From positions 372,001 through 436,000 of the forward strand of contig NZ_JAMXQV010000002.1 in NCBI RefSeq assembly GCF_024703995.1: a stretch of 64,000 bases of DNA. The letters run 5' to 3'. Of the stretch, positions 33,343 through 41,959 are shown piece after piece. This stretch comes from Amycolatopsis iheyensis. GTDB taxonomy: Bacteria; Actinomycetota; Actinomycetes; Mycobacteriales; Pseudonocardiaceae. Both the position numbers and the translations under genes were made by a program. The number at the start of each line of letters is the position of its first letter. Position 1 is the stretch's first letter. The notes below the pieces were generated by a model, which saw only the letters and a list, made by a program, of their open reading frames with translations, made no database searches and was not told the origin of the DNA.

Positions 33343-33945
33343 TCAGCGGAGGTTCAACGTCGCGACGGCGGAGTCGAGCCAGGCGGTGAGGAAGCGGTCC
33401 GGGGTGAGGTCGCCCGGGGTGTGTCCGATGAGGACGTCGAGGATCGGGTGGTAGGTCAGGGAGGCGACGAGCACCGCGGCGGTCGCTTCGGGGTCGGTGA
33501 TGGTGGTCCTCCCCTGGTCTCGCAAAGTCGTGAGCCATTCGGTGCCGCGGCGGTAGACGGTGGCGAGGACGCCCTGCCACATCTGCTCGAACAGCTCCGG
33601 GAAGCCGGTGAACTCGCGGATCATCAGGCGGATGAGGTCGCGGTCGGCGGCCATGAAGGCCCAGACGACGTCGGCGAGGACGCGGAGGGCTTCGCGGGGG
33701 TCCTCGGGAAGCGATGTGGTTTCGGCGGTGCGGGCGGTGAGGCGTTCGAGGTTGTCGTGGACGGCGGCTTCGAGGAGGGCGGCTTTCGACGGGAAGTGCT
33801 TGTAGAGCGCGCCGGAGCCGGGGTGGAGGCCGCACGCGGTTTGGATGTCGGCGACGGAGGTCGCGTCGTAGCCGCGGGTGGCGAAGAGGTGGACGGCTTC
33901 GTCGAGGATGCGGCGTCGGGTGACGCCGGGGGTTGTCCGTGCCAT
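33343..33945 (-). CDS. TetR-family regulator
   Basis: 200 aa. The N-terminal helix-turn-helix has SVADIQTACGLHPGSGALYK then HFPSKAALLEA. The C-terminal ligand domain contains VWAFMAADRDLIRLMIREF. ATG 33945 faces the SRPBCC gene across only 23 nt, which hold a GAGAG-ACTA-CTCTC dyad. With the palindrome at 33294 it could control the SDR downstream, itself and the divergent gene. Confidence 0.9.
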   Translation of the reverse strand: MARTTPGVTRRRILDEAVHLFATRGYDATSVADIQTACGLHPGSGALYKHFPSKAALLEAAVHDNLERLTARTAETTSLPEDPREALRVLADVVWAFMAADRDLIRLMIREFTGFPELFEQMWQGVLATVYRRGTEWLTTLRDQGRTTITDPEATAAVLVASLTYHPILDVLIGHTPGDLTPDRFLTAWLDSAVATLNLR

Positions 33946-33949
33946 AAGT

Positions 33950-33963
33950 GAGAGACTACTCTC
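33950..33963. promoter_or_regulatory. GAGAG-ACTA-CTCTC dyad between divergent genes
   Basis: 5-bp perfect arms around a 4-nt centre in the 23-nt gap between the TetR gene (start 33945) and the SRPBCC gene (start 33969). It is a possible operator; the arms are short. Confidence 0.4.
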
Positions 33964-33968
33964 TTTCT

Positions 33969-34424
33969 ATGGTGGAAGTGACCGTGGAAGAGACCGTGTC
34001 GTGCTCGCCGGACGCCTTTCTCGCGCTGGTCATGGACCCGCGGCGGTACGCGGAGGTCGACCGCAAGCTGGGCCCGGTCGACTGGGTGCGCCGGGACGGC
34101 GACGTCACCGAGTTCCGGTTCCGCTCGAAGCTGCCGGGGTTCGGACCGGGGCCGAAGGTCGTGTCGCGGATGACGCTGACGCCGGGCGAGCGCGTGGACG
34201 TGCGCATCCCCGACCGGCGGGAGAACCGGCTGGCCCGGCGGCTCTCGACGTTCGAGGCGCGGTTCTCGTGCGTGCCGGTCGAGGGCGGGATCCGGGTGAC
34301 GCGGTGGATCGCCTTCGGGTTCCCCGCTCCCCTGCGCTGGCTCGTGGAGCCGGTCCTGCGGCGGAAGCTGCCGGCTGACGTCGAAGCCGAGATCCGGGGC
34401 GTGAAGCGGCTGCTGGAGCGTTGA
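33969..34424 (+). CDS. SRPBCC family protein
   Basis: 151 aa. VEVTVEETVSCSPDAFLALV, then TEFRFRSKLPGFGPGPKVVS and a C-terminal helix RRKLPADVEAEIRGVKRLLE form one polyketide-cyclase/START-like domain. ATG 33969 is preferred; GTG 33948 overlaps the regulator's control region. There is no clear ribosome site, so a leaderless or very short leader is likely. It ends 33 nt before the next TetR gene. Confidence 0.8.
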   Translation: MVEVTVEETVSCSPDAFLALVMDPRRYAEVDRKLGPVDWVRRDGDVTEFRFRSKLPGFGPGPKVVSRMTLTPGERVDVRIPDRRENRLARRLSTFEARFSCVPVEGGIRVTRWIAFGFPAPLRWLVEPVLRRKLPADVEAEIRGVKRLLER

Positions 34425-34425
34425 C

Positions 34426-34448
34426 TGAAGCAATGAATCAGTGCTTCA
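34426..34448. promoter_or_regulatory. TGAAGCA-N9-TGCTTCA dyad, predicted TetR operator
   Basis: 7-bp perfect arms (34426-34432 and 34442-34448) lying 10 nt before the GTG start of the TetR gene, implying autorepression of the TetR-acyl-CoA dehydrogenase operon. Confidence 0.7.
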
Positions 34449-34457
34449 CTTCTTGAC

Positions 34458-35063
34458 GTGCCCTACCGCCGCACCGCGAAGGTGCAGGAACGCCTCGACG
34501 CCCAACGCGAGACGATCGTCGCCGCCGCGACCGAGCAGCTGGCCGAACACGGCTACAGCGGCTGTTCCGTCGCCGCGGTCGCCGAGCGCGCCGGTGTCGC
34601 CGTCGGGAGCGTCTACCGGCACTTCCCCACCAAGGCCGACTTGGTCGTGCACGTGTTCCGGCAGGTCGTGACCCGCGAGGTCGAAGCGGTCCGGGCGGCG
34701 TCCGCGCGGCCGGGTGCACCCGCCGAACGGGTCCTGGCGGTGTTCGAAACGTTCGCCCAGCGCGCCCTGAAGGCGCCGAGGCAGGCCTACGCCCTGCTCG
34801 CCGAGCCGGTCGACGCGCTGATCGACGCCGAACGGCTCGAGTTCCGGCGGGCGTTCACCGAGGTCGTCGCCGAGCACGTGGCCGACGGCGTGCGGCAGGG
34901 CGCGCTCCCGGCCCAGGACGGCCGGCTGACCGCCGCCGCACTGGTGGGGGCCGCCGCCGAAGTCTTGATCGGCCCGTTGACCAGCGGCAACGCCGGTGAT
35001 GTCGCCGAGCTCCGCACATTCGTCGTCCGCGCTCTAGGAGGTTCCGATGCCCGCCACGCATGA
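34458..35063 (+). CDS. TetR-family regulator of the acyl-CoA dehydrogenase operon
   Basis: 201 aa from GTG 34458. The DNA-binding part contains EQLAEHGYSGCSVAAVAERA then GVAVGSVYRHFPTKADL. The ligand domain is TetR_C-like. The last 17 nt overlap the acyl-CoA dehydrogenase start, whose AGGAGG ribosome site lies inside this gene, so the two are co-translated. The dyad at 34426 is its likely operator; by analogy the ligand may be an acyl-CoA. Confidence 0.9.
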   Translation: MPYRRTAKVQERLDAQRETIVAAATEQLAEHGYSGCSVAAVAERAGVAVGSVYRHFPTKADLVVHVFRQVVTREVEAVRAASARPGAPAERVLAVFETFAQRALKAPRQAYALLAEPVDALIDAERLEFRRAFTEVVAEHVADGVRQGALPAQDGRLTAAALVGAAAEVLIGPLTSGNAGDVAELRTFVVRALGGSDARHA

Positions 35064-36669
35064 GGTCACCAACCAGGTCCCGCCGTTCACCGGCCACGAC
35101 TTCGCGGACGACCCGGCGCTACTGGCCGGGCTCGAGCGAGCCGGCGCCGGCTGGGCCGCGGAGGAGGTGCACGAGCTGGGCCGGCTGGCCGGGAGCGAGC
35201 GCGCGCAGGAGTGGGGCCGGCTGGTCAACGAGAACGAGCCGGTGCTGCGCACCCACGACCGCTACGGGAACCGGATCGACGAGGTCGAGTTCCACCCGCA
35301 CTGGCACGACCTGATGGACGTCGCGGTCTCCCACGGCCTGCACGGCACGCCGTGGCAGGACCCGCGCGAGGGCGTGCACGCGGCGCGGGCGGCGAAGTTC
35401 TACGTCTGGGGTCAGGTCGAGGCCGGGCACAGCTGCCCGATTTCGATGACGTACGCGGCGATCCCGGCGCTGCGGGCCAACCCGGAGCTAGCGGCGCGGT
35501 ACGAGCCGCTGCTGGCCGCGACCGAGTACGACTTCGGGCTGCGCGAGCCGAGCACCAAGCGGGGCCTGATCGCGGGCATGTCGATGACCGAGAAGCAGGG
35601 CGGGTCCGACGTCCGGGCCAACACGACCACGGCGACGCCGAGCACCGAGGGCAGCTACACCCTCGTCGGGCACAAGTGGTTCACCTCGGCGCCGATGTCG
35701 GACATGTTCCTGACGCTGGCCCAGGCGCCCGGCGGGCTTTCGTGCTTCCTGCTCCCCCGCGTCCTGCCCGACGGCTCGCGCAACCCGATCCGGCTGCAGC
35801 GGCTGAAGGACAAGCTGGGCAACCGGTCCAACGCGTCCTCGGAGATCGAGTACGACAACGCCGTCGGCTGGCTCGTCGGCGAGGAGGGGCGCGGGGTGCG
35901 GACCATCATCGAGATGGTCAACAACACCCGCCTGGACTGCACGCTCGGCAGCGCGTCCGGGATGCGTCTCGGCGCGGTGCGCGCGGTCCACCACGCGACG
36001 CACCGGTACGCGTTCGGCAAGGCGCTGGTCGACCAGCCGCTGATGGCCAACGTGCTCGCCGACCTCGTCCTCGAGTCCGAGGCGGCGACGACGGTGGCGA
36101 TGCGGCTGGCCGCGGCCGGTGACCGGCGGGACGACGAGCAGGAGCAGGCGTTCCGCCGGCTGGGGCTCGCGGTGTCGAAGTACTGGGTGTGCAAGCGGGC
36201 GCCGATGCACGCGGCGGAGGCGCTGGAATGCTTCGGTGGCAACGGCTACGTCGAGGAGTCGGGCATGCCGCGGCTCTACCGGGAGGCGCCGCTGTCGTCG
36301 ATCTGGGAAGGCTCGGGCAACGTCGCCGCGCTGGACGCGTTGCGGGCCATGGGCAAGCAGCCGGAGTCGGTCGCGGCGTTCTTCGCCGAGGTCGAGCAGG
36401 CCGCCGGGGGTGACAGCCGGCTCGACGACGCGGTGGACCGCCTGCGCAAGGAGCTGACCGACCTCGACGCGATCGAGTACCGGGCGCGGCGGGTGGTCGA
36501 GGCGATGGCGCTGGTGCTGCAGGGCTCGCTGCTGGTGCGCCACGGCCACCCGGCGGTCGCGGACGCGTTCTGCGCGTCGCGCTTCGGCGGCGACTGGGGT
36601 ATCGCGTTCGGCACGCTGCCGGCCGGGGTCGACACCGCGGCGATCATCGAGCGCGCGGCGGTGCGTTAG
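35047..36669 (+). CDS. AidB-like acyl-CoA dehydrogenase
   Basis: 540 aa, larger than the usual 380-400 aa because of an N-terminal extension typical of AidB/isovaleryl-type members. The FAD-dependent core shows MSMTEKQGGSDVRANTTTAT, YRYAFGKALVDQPLMANVLA-type helix and the ECFGGNGYVEESGMPRLYRE then PLSSIWEGSGN motif near the end. E. coli AidB is part of the adaptive response to alkylation; actinobacterial relatives mostly act in fatty-acid or branched-chain oxidation. It is translationally coupled to TetR and converges with another TetR gene by a 4-nt overlap. Confidence 0.92.
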   Translation: MPATHEVTNQVPPFTGHDFADDPALLAGLERAGAGWAAEEVHELGRLAGSERAQEWGRLVNENEPVLRTHDRYGNRIDEVEFHPHWHDLMDVAVSHGLHGTPWQDPREGVHAARAAKFYVWGQVEAGHSCPISMTYAAIPALRANPELAARYEPLLAATEYDFGLREPSTKRGLIAGMSMTEKQGGSDVRANTTTATPSTEGSYTLVGHKWFTSAPMSDMFLTLAQAPGGLSCFLLPRVLPDGSRNPIRLQRLKDKLGNRSNASSEIEYDNAVGWLVGEEGRGVRTIIEMVNNTRLDCTLGSASGMRLGAVRAVHHATHRYAFGKALVDQPLMANVLADLVLESEAATTVAMRLAAAGDRRDDEQEQAFRRLGLAVSKYWVCKRAPMHAAEALECFGGNGYVEESGMPRLYREAPLSSIWEGSGNVAALDALRAMGKQPESVAAFFAEVEQAAGGDSRLDDAVDRLRKELTDLDAIEYRARRVVEAMALVLQGSLLVRHGHPAVADAFCASRFGGDWGIAFGTLPAGVDTAAIIERAAVR

Positions 36670-37199
36670 CGCCCGAGCGCGTCGAGGGCGCCGTCGACCG
36701 CGGCGGTCCTGAGCTCTTCGAGCGGGGCGTCGGGGAACTGCATGCAGACGTCCTGGAGGCCGCCCAGCGCGAGTACCGCGCGGGCGGCCTGGTCGAGCGT
36801 CGGGTCGGGGCCGCAGATCAGTTCGGTGAGGCGCTTGCGCCAGCCCAGCACCTTGTCGATGAGCCCGAGGTCGGCCAGCGTCGGCATCTCCGCCAGCAGC
36901 ATGATCACGGGCGCGCGGTGGCGGTAGTTGAAGTCGAAGAACCCCTCGATGAGCTCCCGCACGGGGGTCTCGGCGCGTGCCTCCGCGGCGAGGATGAACT
37001 TCTCGCCGTCGTCGAGCAGTGGCTGGATGATGCTGCGGACGAGGTCCTCGCGCGACGGGAAGTGGTAGTAGAGCGCGGGTTTGGTGATGCCCAGCCGGTC
37101 GGCGATGTCCTGGAGGCTGGTGCGCTGCACGCCTTGGGTCGCGAACAGGTCGCGGGCGGCGTCCAGGATGCGTTGCTTGGTGTCGGAGGGCTTCGGCAC
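36666..37199 (-). CDS. TetR-family regulator facing an FAD monooxygenase
   Basis: 177 aa. QRILDAARDLFATQGVQRTS, then LQDIADRLGITKPALYYHFP and SREDLVRSI form a textbook TetR DNA-binding domain; the ligand domain is short. It is divergent from the monooxygenase with 77 nt between, containing a 20-bp-arm inverted repeat (37213-37266). That layout is the classic TetR repressor and drug-modifying enzyme arrangement. Confidence 0.92.
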   Translation of the reverse strand: MPKPSDTKQRILDAARDLFATQGVQRTSLQDIADRLGITKPALYYHFPSREDLVRSIIQPLLDDGEKFILAAEARAETPVRELIEGFFDFNYRHRAPVIMLLAEMPTLADLGLIDKVLGWRKRLTELICGPDPTLDQAARAVLALGGLQDVCMQFPDAPLEELRTAAVDGALDALGR

Positions 37200-37212
37200 G
37201 CGCCCAGCATAA

Positions 37213-37266
37213 CTGACTTAACGATAGGTAAGGAATCGTGGTACAACTTACCTACCGTTAAGTCAG
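37213..37266. promoter_or_regulatory. Large dyad operator between TetR and the monooxygenase
   Basis: Arms 37213-37232 and 37247-37266 match at 19 of 20 positions around 14 nt (arm CTGACTTAACG then RTAGGTAAG). Each arm also contains the smaller TTAACG..GGTAA half-symmetry, so two TetR dimers could bind and cover both promoters. Confidence 0.8.
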
Positions 37267-37276
37267 GGAGGTACTC

Positions 37277-38494
37277 ATGCGGATTCTCGTCTCGGGCGCC
37301 AGCATCGCCGGTCCGGTGCTGGCCTATTGGCTGACCCGGCACGGCTTCGACGTCACCGTGGTCGAACGCGCCCCGCGGCTGCGCAAGACCGGCGGCCACG
37401 CCGTGGACCTGTTCCGGCCGGCCATGGACATCACCGAACGGATGGGCGTCCTTCCCCGCGTCGAAGCCGTCGCCACCGGCTCGACCAGGCTGACGCTGCA
37501 CCGGGAGGGGGCACGCGGGCCGGTGCGGGTGGACCTGGCGAAGATCTTCCAGGCCGTCTCCGACCGGCACGTCGAGATCATGCGCGACGACCTCAGCGAG
37601 ATCTACTACGACGCCGGCCGCGACGACGTCGAGTACCTCTTCGGCGACTCGATCACCGCCCTCTCCCCCGACGGCGAAGTCACCTTCGAGCACTCCGCGC
37701 CCCGCACGTTCGACCTCGTCGTCGGCGCCGATGGGCTGCACTCGAACGTGCGCCGGCTGGTGTTCGGCGAGGAATCCGGACTCACGAAGTTCATCGGGGC
37801 CTACCTGGCCGTGCTGTCGCTGCCGGACACGATCGGCCTCGCCGACGGCGAAACCGTCATCCACCTCGGCGCCGGCCGCACCGCGGGGTTCTACACCGCC
37901 CGCCACATCAGCGACGCCCGCGCGGTGTTCCTGTTCCGCCGCGACGAGCAGCTCGACTACGACCACCGGGACGTCCCGCGGCAGAAAGAACTGCTGCGGG
38001 AGGCCTTCGCCGGCATGCACCCCCATGTCGACGGCTGGCTGGCCGAACTGGCCGGGCCGGGCCCGTTCTACTTCGACTCGATCACCCAGCTGCAGCTGGA
38101 AAGCTGGTCACGCGGCCGAGTCACGCTGGTCGGCGACGCCGGCTACTGCCCCGGCCCGGCGGTCGGGGGCAGCACCAGCCTCGCGGTGCTGGGCGCCTAC
38201 GTCCTGGCCGGCGAGCTGGCCGCGGCCGGCGGTGACCACGAACGCGCTTTCCCCGCCTACGAACGGGAAATGGCCGACCGGGTGCGCAAGAGCCGCGCCT
38301 TCGCCGAAGGCGCGGCGCGAAGCCTGATCCCGGCCACCCGCACCGGCGCCTGGGCGTTGGCCGGCGGCGGCCGGCTGATCTCGGCCCTGCCCGCGGGCCT
38401 GAGCCGGGCGTTCGCGAAGCTCACCACCAGCGGCGGCGCCCGGATGCACGACTCGATGCGGGTCAAGGACTACGCCGTCACACCCGTGGGCTGA
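37277..38494 (+). CDS. FAD-dependent monooxygenase (PHBH-fold, TetX/PgaE-like)
   Basis: 405 aa. MRILVSGASIAGPVLAYWLT is the FAD-binding GxGxxG site (here GASIAG), FDLVVGADGLHSNVRRLVFG is the DG motif, and VTLVGDAGYCPGPAVGGSTS is the GD motif of class A flavoprotein hydroxylases. It would hydroxylate aromatic substrates using NAD(P)H; many relatives inactivate antibiotics or tailor polyketides. Control by the divergent TetR suggests induction by its substrate. The last 17 nt overlap the convergent TetR gene. Confidence 0.93.
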   Translation: MRILVSGASIAGPVLAYWLTRHGFDVTVVERAPRLRKTGGHAVDLFRPAMDITERMGVLPRVEAVATGSTRLTLHREGARGPVRVDLAKIFQAVSDRHVEIMRDDLSEIYYDAGRDDVEYLFGDSITALSPDGEVTFEHSAPRTFDLVVGADGLHSNVRRLVFGEESGLTKFIGAYLAVLSLPDTIGLADGETVIHLGAGRTAGFYTARHISDARAVFLFRRDEQLDYDHRDVPRQKELLREAFAGMHPHVDGWLAELAGPGPFYFDSITQLQLESWSRGRVTLVGDAGYCPGPAVGGSTSLAVLGAYVLAGELAAAGGDHERAFPAYEREMADRVRKSRAFAEGAARSLIPATRTGAWALAGGGRLISALPAGLSRAFAKLTTSGGARMHDSMRVKDYAVTPVG

Positions 38495-39050
38495 GCCCGT
38501 CGGCGAGGACCGCGACCATCCGCTGGTTGAACTCCAGGTCCTCGCCGCGCACCGGCTGGCAGAGCAGGGCCACGGCGTGGAGCAGGTCCTTCGCGCTGAC
38601 GTCGGCGCGCACCGCCCCCGCCGTGGCCGCCGCGCCGAGCAACGCGGCCAGGACCGGCTCCATCCGCGCCATGAAGTAGCCGGGCAACGCGTCGAACGCC
38701 GGGTCGCCCGAGTGCAGGGCGGTGGCCAGCCCGCGCTTGGTGCCCACCAGCGCGGTGTACCGCAGCAGCCACTTCCGCAGCGCGTCCCCGGGCCGGTGCT
38801 CGGCGCTCAACGCCGGTCCGGCGTCGGCCAGGACGTCGATCTCGCGCTGCAGCACGGCCGCGACCAGCTCCGCGCGCTGCGGGAAGTGCCGGTAGAGCGT
38901 GCCGACGCCGACTCCCGCCAGGTCGGTGATCTCCTTCGCGGGCGCGTCCACCCCCGAGGTGGCGAAGACGCGCTTGGCCGCTTCGAGCAGGGCGTCGACG
39001 TTGCGTTGCGCGTCGGCCCGGCGGCGGCGCGGGGCGGCGTTCTCGGTCAC
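38478..39050 (-). CDS. TetR-family regulator facing an aldo/keto reductase
   Basis: 190 aa from GTG 39050. ALLEAAKRVFATSGVDAPAK then EITDLAGVGVGTLYRHFPQR is the DNA-binding domain; the C-terminal half matches the YcdC/SbtR-like ligand domain. Divergent from the aldo/keto reductase over 82 nt that contain a 21-bp-arm inverted repeat. Probably a local repressor of that enzyme and of itself. Confidence 0.92.
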   Translation of the reverse strand: MTENAAPRRRRADAQRNVDALLEAAKRVFATSGVDAPAKEITDLAGVGVGTLYRHFPQRAELVAAVLQREIDVLADAGPALSAEHRPGDALRKWLLRYTALVGTKRGLATALHSGDPAFDALPGYFMARMEPVLAALLGAAATAGAVRADVSAKDLLHAVALLCQPVRGEDLEFNQRMVAVLADGLSPRV

Positions 39051-39063
39051 GACCCTCCTCGGC

Positions 39064-39115
39064 AGTTAAGCGGAAAGCCTTTCCGTATAGTTGTGGAAAA
39101 GCTTTCCGCTTAACT
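39064..39115. promoter_or_regulatory. Large dyad operator between TetR and the aldo/keto reductase
   Basis: Arms 39064-39084 and 39095-39115 match at 20 of 21 positions. Each arm includes its own palindrome (GGAAAGCCTTTCC and GGAAAAGCTTTCC), giving two tandem operator sites separated by about two helical turns. Confidence 0.8.
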
Positions 39116-39132
39116 TTACCCGAGGAGCCCCC

Positions 39133-40128
39133 ATGCGGTACCGCACCCTGGGCCGGACCGGCATCCAGGTCAGCCCGTACGCCCTGGGCACGCTGATGTT
39201 CGCGACCTCGATCGGCAACGCCGACCCGGCGGACTCCGCCCGTGTCCTCCACCGGGCCCTCGACGCCGGCCTCAACTTCGTCGACACCGCCGACGCCTAC
39301 GGCGACTCCGAAGACGTCGTCGGCCAAGCGCTCAAGGGACGCCGCGACGACGTCGTGCTCGCCACCAAGTTCGGCCGCCCGGCCGGCCAGGACCCCAACC
39401 ACCAGGGCGCCTCCCGCCGCTGGATCGTCACCGCGGTCGAGAACTCCCTGCGCCGCCTGGGAACCGACCACATCGACCTCTACCAGCTGCACCGCCCCGA
39501 CCCCGGCACCGACATCGAGGAGACCCTCTCCGCACTCACCGACCTGCTGCGCAGCGGCAAGGTCCGCGCGATCGGCGCGTCCGGCACCCCGGCCTCCGGC
39601 ATCGTCGAGGCCCAGTGGACCGCCGAACGCCGCGGGCTCACCGCCTTCCACACCGAACAGCCCGGCTACTCGCTGCTCAACCGCGGCATCGAGCGCGAAG
39701 TCCTGCCCACCACCCAGCGCTTCGGCATGGGCACCCTGGTCTGGGGCCCGCTCGGCCAGGGACTGCTCACCGGCCGCCGGCCCGCCGACCTGCGCCGCGC
39801 CGGCCTGGTCCGCCACCTCGGCGACGAGCACCGCCACGAGGTCGCCGGGAAGTTCGCCGCGCTCGCCGCGGAAGCCGGCCTGCCCCTGACCCACCTGGCG
39901 ATGGCGTTCACCACCGCGCACCCCGGCGTGACCAGCGCCCTGCTCGGCGCCCGGACCCTCGCCCACCTCGAGGACCTGCTGGCCGGCGTGGACGTCACGC
40001 TCTCCGACGACATCCTCGACCGGATCGACGAGATCGTCCCGCCCGGCACCGACGTCGGCGTCCTCGACCAGGCCTACCAGCCCCCGGCCATGACCGACCC
40101 CGCGTTACGTCGCCGACGCGCCGCCTAG
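39133..40128 (+). CDS. Aldo/keto reductase
   Basis: 331 aa. MRYRTLGRTGIQVSPYALGT opens the barrel; the catalytic tetrad is visible as D and Y in FVDTADAYGDSE, K in LATKFG and H in DLYQLHRPD. The C-terminal LGARTLAHLEDLL segment binds NADPH. It reduces carbonyls; members of this branch are often induced by toxic aldehydes or ketones. ATG 39133 follows GAGGAG. The double operator upstream implies tight control by the divergent TetR. Confidence 0.92.
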   Translation: MRYRTLGRTGIQVSPYALGTLMFATSIGNADPADSARVLHRALDAGLNFVDTADAYGDSEDVVGQALKGRRDDVVLATKFGRPAGQDPNHQGASRRWIVTAVENSLRRLGTDHIDLYQLHRPDPGTDIEETLSALTDLLRSGKVRAIGASGTPASGIVEAQWTAERRGLTAFHTEQPGYSLLNRGIEREVLPTTQRFGMGTLVWGPLGQGLLTGRRPADLRRAGLVRHLGDEHRHEVAGKFAALAAEAGLPLTHLAMAFTTAHPGVTSALLGARTLAHLEDLLAGVDVTLSDDILDRIDEIVPPGTDVGVLDQAYQPPAMTDPALRRRRAA

Positions 40129-40700
40129 GACACCCGGTGCCGCTCGGCGGCCTCCTGGATCCCCGCGACGTACCGCGTCCACCACTCGGTGTCGCCGATG
40201 TCGTCATGGTCCTTGCCGGAGCGGCCGTCGATCAGCTCGCGGACGATGTCGGCGTGGCCCGCGTGGTGCGCCGTCTCGGCCGTCACCCGCACAAGCAGTG
40301 AGCCGAACGTCGTGGTCCGGCGCTCTTGCGGCCACCACGGGACCGACGCCGGCGCGTCCAGCGGCAGCTGCTCGATCGACTCGTCGGTGTGCCGCCACGC
40401 CGCCCGGTACAGCTCGACCAGCTCCTCGCGGGTCTGCTCCGCCGTCGCCCACATGTCCGCGCTGTCCCAGATCGAGCCGTCCGCCACCCACGGCAGCCGG
40501 ATCGCCGACCGGCGGCCGACGCAGTCGCCGAGGTAACCGAACTCGCCACCGGCGACGTGTTTTACCAGGCCCAGTAGGTTGGTCCCGGTCGGTGTCATCG
40601 GACGGCGGACGTCGTACTCGCTCAGCCCGGACAGCGACGCGAGCAGGCTCTCGCGCCCCTCCTGCAAGTACCGGCGCAGATCAGCGGCAAGGGGTTCCAT
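40125..40700 (-). CDS. DinB/DUF664-type protein
   Basis: 191 aa four-helix bundle. LLGLVKHVAGGEFGYLGDCV contributes the first conserved His and ETAHHAGHADIVRELIDG the HxxxH pair, the metal triad of DinB-like hydrolases/thiol transferases. Actinobacterial members are linked to mycothiol-dependent chemistry. It overlaps the aldo/keto reductase end by 4 nt in convergent orientation. Substrate unknown. Confidence 0.87.
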   Translation of the reverse strand: MEPLAADLRRYLQEGRESLLASLSGLSEYDVRRPMTPTGTNLLGLVKHVAGGEFGYLGDCVGRRSAIRLPWVADGSIWDSADMWATAEQTREELVELYRAAWRHTDESIEQLPLDAPASVPWWPQERRTTTFGSLLVRVTAETAHHAGHADIVRELIDGRSGKDHDDIGDTEWWTRYVAGIQEAAERHRVS

Positions 40701-40752
40701 GCCCGCAAGCTAGCGGCGGGCACTGACAAAAATCGGCACCGACAAGAACCGG

Positions 40753-40787
40753 GCGGGCGCGCGGGGGAAGAGCCCTCGCGCGCCCGC
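40753..40787. terminator. Hairpin terminator of the exporter-SNF2-SWIM operon
   Basis: GCGGGCGCGCG (40753-40763) pairs with CGCGCGCCCGC (40777-40787) around a 13-nt loop, 75 nt past the SWIM gene stop. The remaining part of the 161-nt gap holds nothing else I can identify. Confidence 0.7.
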
Positions 40788-40861
40788 ACCCCCAGTGTCC
40801 CGGCGCGAAGCCGCCGTCACGGGTCAGGAGGCGGCAAGCCCCGCGCTGGATACCGCGGGTT

Positions 40862-41959
40862 TCAGCCCAGCAGCAGACCCGGGTCGGTCTCGGGCGGGCC
40901 CGAGGGCCACCACTGCCCGTCCTCCCGACGGTACGGGTGCCATCGACCGTGCCGATCCAGCCGCAGCTGCACGTCGCCGAGGGTGCAGTGGTTGCGCTCG
41001 AACACCGGTTCCTCCTCGGCCAGCGCCGCCCGGGCCGCCGCGATGACCGGCTTCGGCGGCGTCCACGCCGAGTCCAGGACCTCGAGACCCGCACGCCCAC
41101 CGTGCGTCCACGCCGCGACCGCGCGCTCGAACTCGGCTCCCTCACCCAGCCGCGACGCCGCCTCGGGAAACGAAGCGGCCAGCCGGACGGTGTCGGCACG
41201 CCGCCCCGGCCACGGCTCGCCCGCCAGCACCGCCCGGGCCTGCGCCGCGGCATTGGCCGCCAGCACCGCGAAAGCCTCGGCCGGCACGCCGGGCGCGGCC
41301 GGGATCGACGGCGCCCCCGAAGGCCGGAACCCGGCCAGGTCCGGCAGCTCACCGGGCGTCCGGTCCCCGACCACGACGTCCTCGCGCGGCGCGGTGCGGC
41401 TTTCCAGCTCATCGAGGATTTCCCGTTCCCCCAGGCCCCGCATCAGCAACAGCACGAACGGGTCGGCGTCCAGCAGCCACGACGCCTGGAACGACAACGC
41501 CGCCGCGTGCTTGCACGGCAGCTCCCAGCCCGGGCAGTCGCACTCCGGGTCCAGGTCGCCGATTCCCGGCAGCAGGTGGACACCGGCGTCGTCGGCCGCG
41601 GCCACCAGGTCCGGCGGCATGTCCCGGTCCAGCAGCGCCGCCAGGTGCCCGGCCCGGGAAGCGACCCGGTCCAGGAACCGCGTCCAGTCCACTTCGGACA
41701 GCTCCGCCAGCCGCAGCTCGGTCCGGTACGGGCCGCCGTCGACGTCGTCGACCACCGCCGCGATCCGGCCCGGGCTCACCGTGATCGGCCCGACCAGCCC
41801 CGCCGCCGCGTACCGGCGCCCGGCCTTGAGCTGCCGCAGGTCCAGCGCCGTGTCCTCCATCGCGCTCAGCCACGCCCGGCCCCACCACGACTTCGCGAAC
41901 CGCCCCCGCGCCGCGGCGGCCCCGAACGCGGGGAACCCGCGCACCCGCTCGTCACTCAT
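40862..41959 (-). CDS. SWIM zinc-finger protein partner of the SNF2 helicase
   Basis: 365 aa. C140-x-C142-x6-C149-x-H151 (ECDCPGWELPCKHAAAL) is a complete SWIM zinc finger. It is preceded by an N-terminal domain (KSWWGRAWLSAMEDTALD) and followed by a long Ala/Pro-rich helical region. SWIM proteins next to SNF2 helicases are widespread in bacteria but uncharacterised; a DNA-binding or targeting subunit is likely. ATG 41959 overlaps the SNF2 stop as ATGA. It is the last gene of the four-gene operon. Confidence 0.9.
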   Translation of the reverse strand: MSDERVRGFPAFGAAAARGRFAKSWWGRAWLSAMEDTALDLRQLKAGRRYAAAGLVGPITVSPGRIAAVVDDVDGGPYRTELRLAELSEVDWTRFLDRVASRAGHLAALLDRDMPPDLVAAADDAGVHLLPGIGDLDPECDCPGWELPCKHAAALSFQASWLLDADPFVLLLMRGLGEREILDELESRTAPREDVVVGDRTPGELPDLAGFRPSGAPSIPAAPGVPAEAFAVLAANAAAQARAVLAGEPWPGRRADTVRLAASFPEAASRLGEGAEFERAVAAWTHGGRAGLEVLDSAWTPPKPVIAAARAALAEEEPVFERNHCTLGDVQLRLDRHGRWHPYRREDGQWWPSGPPETDPGLLLG

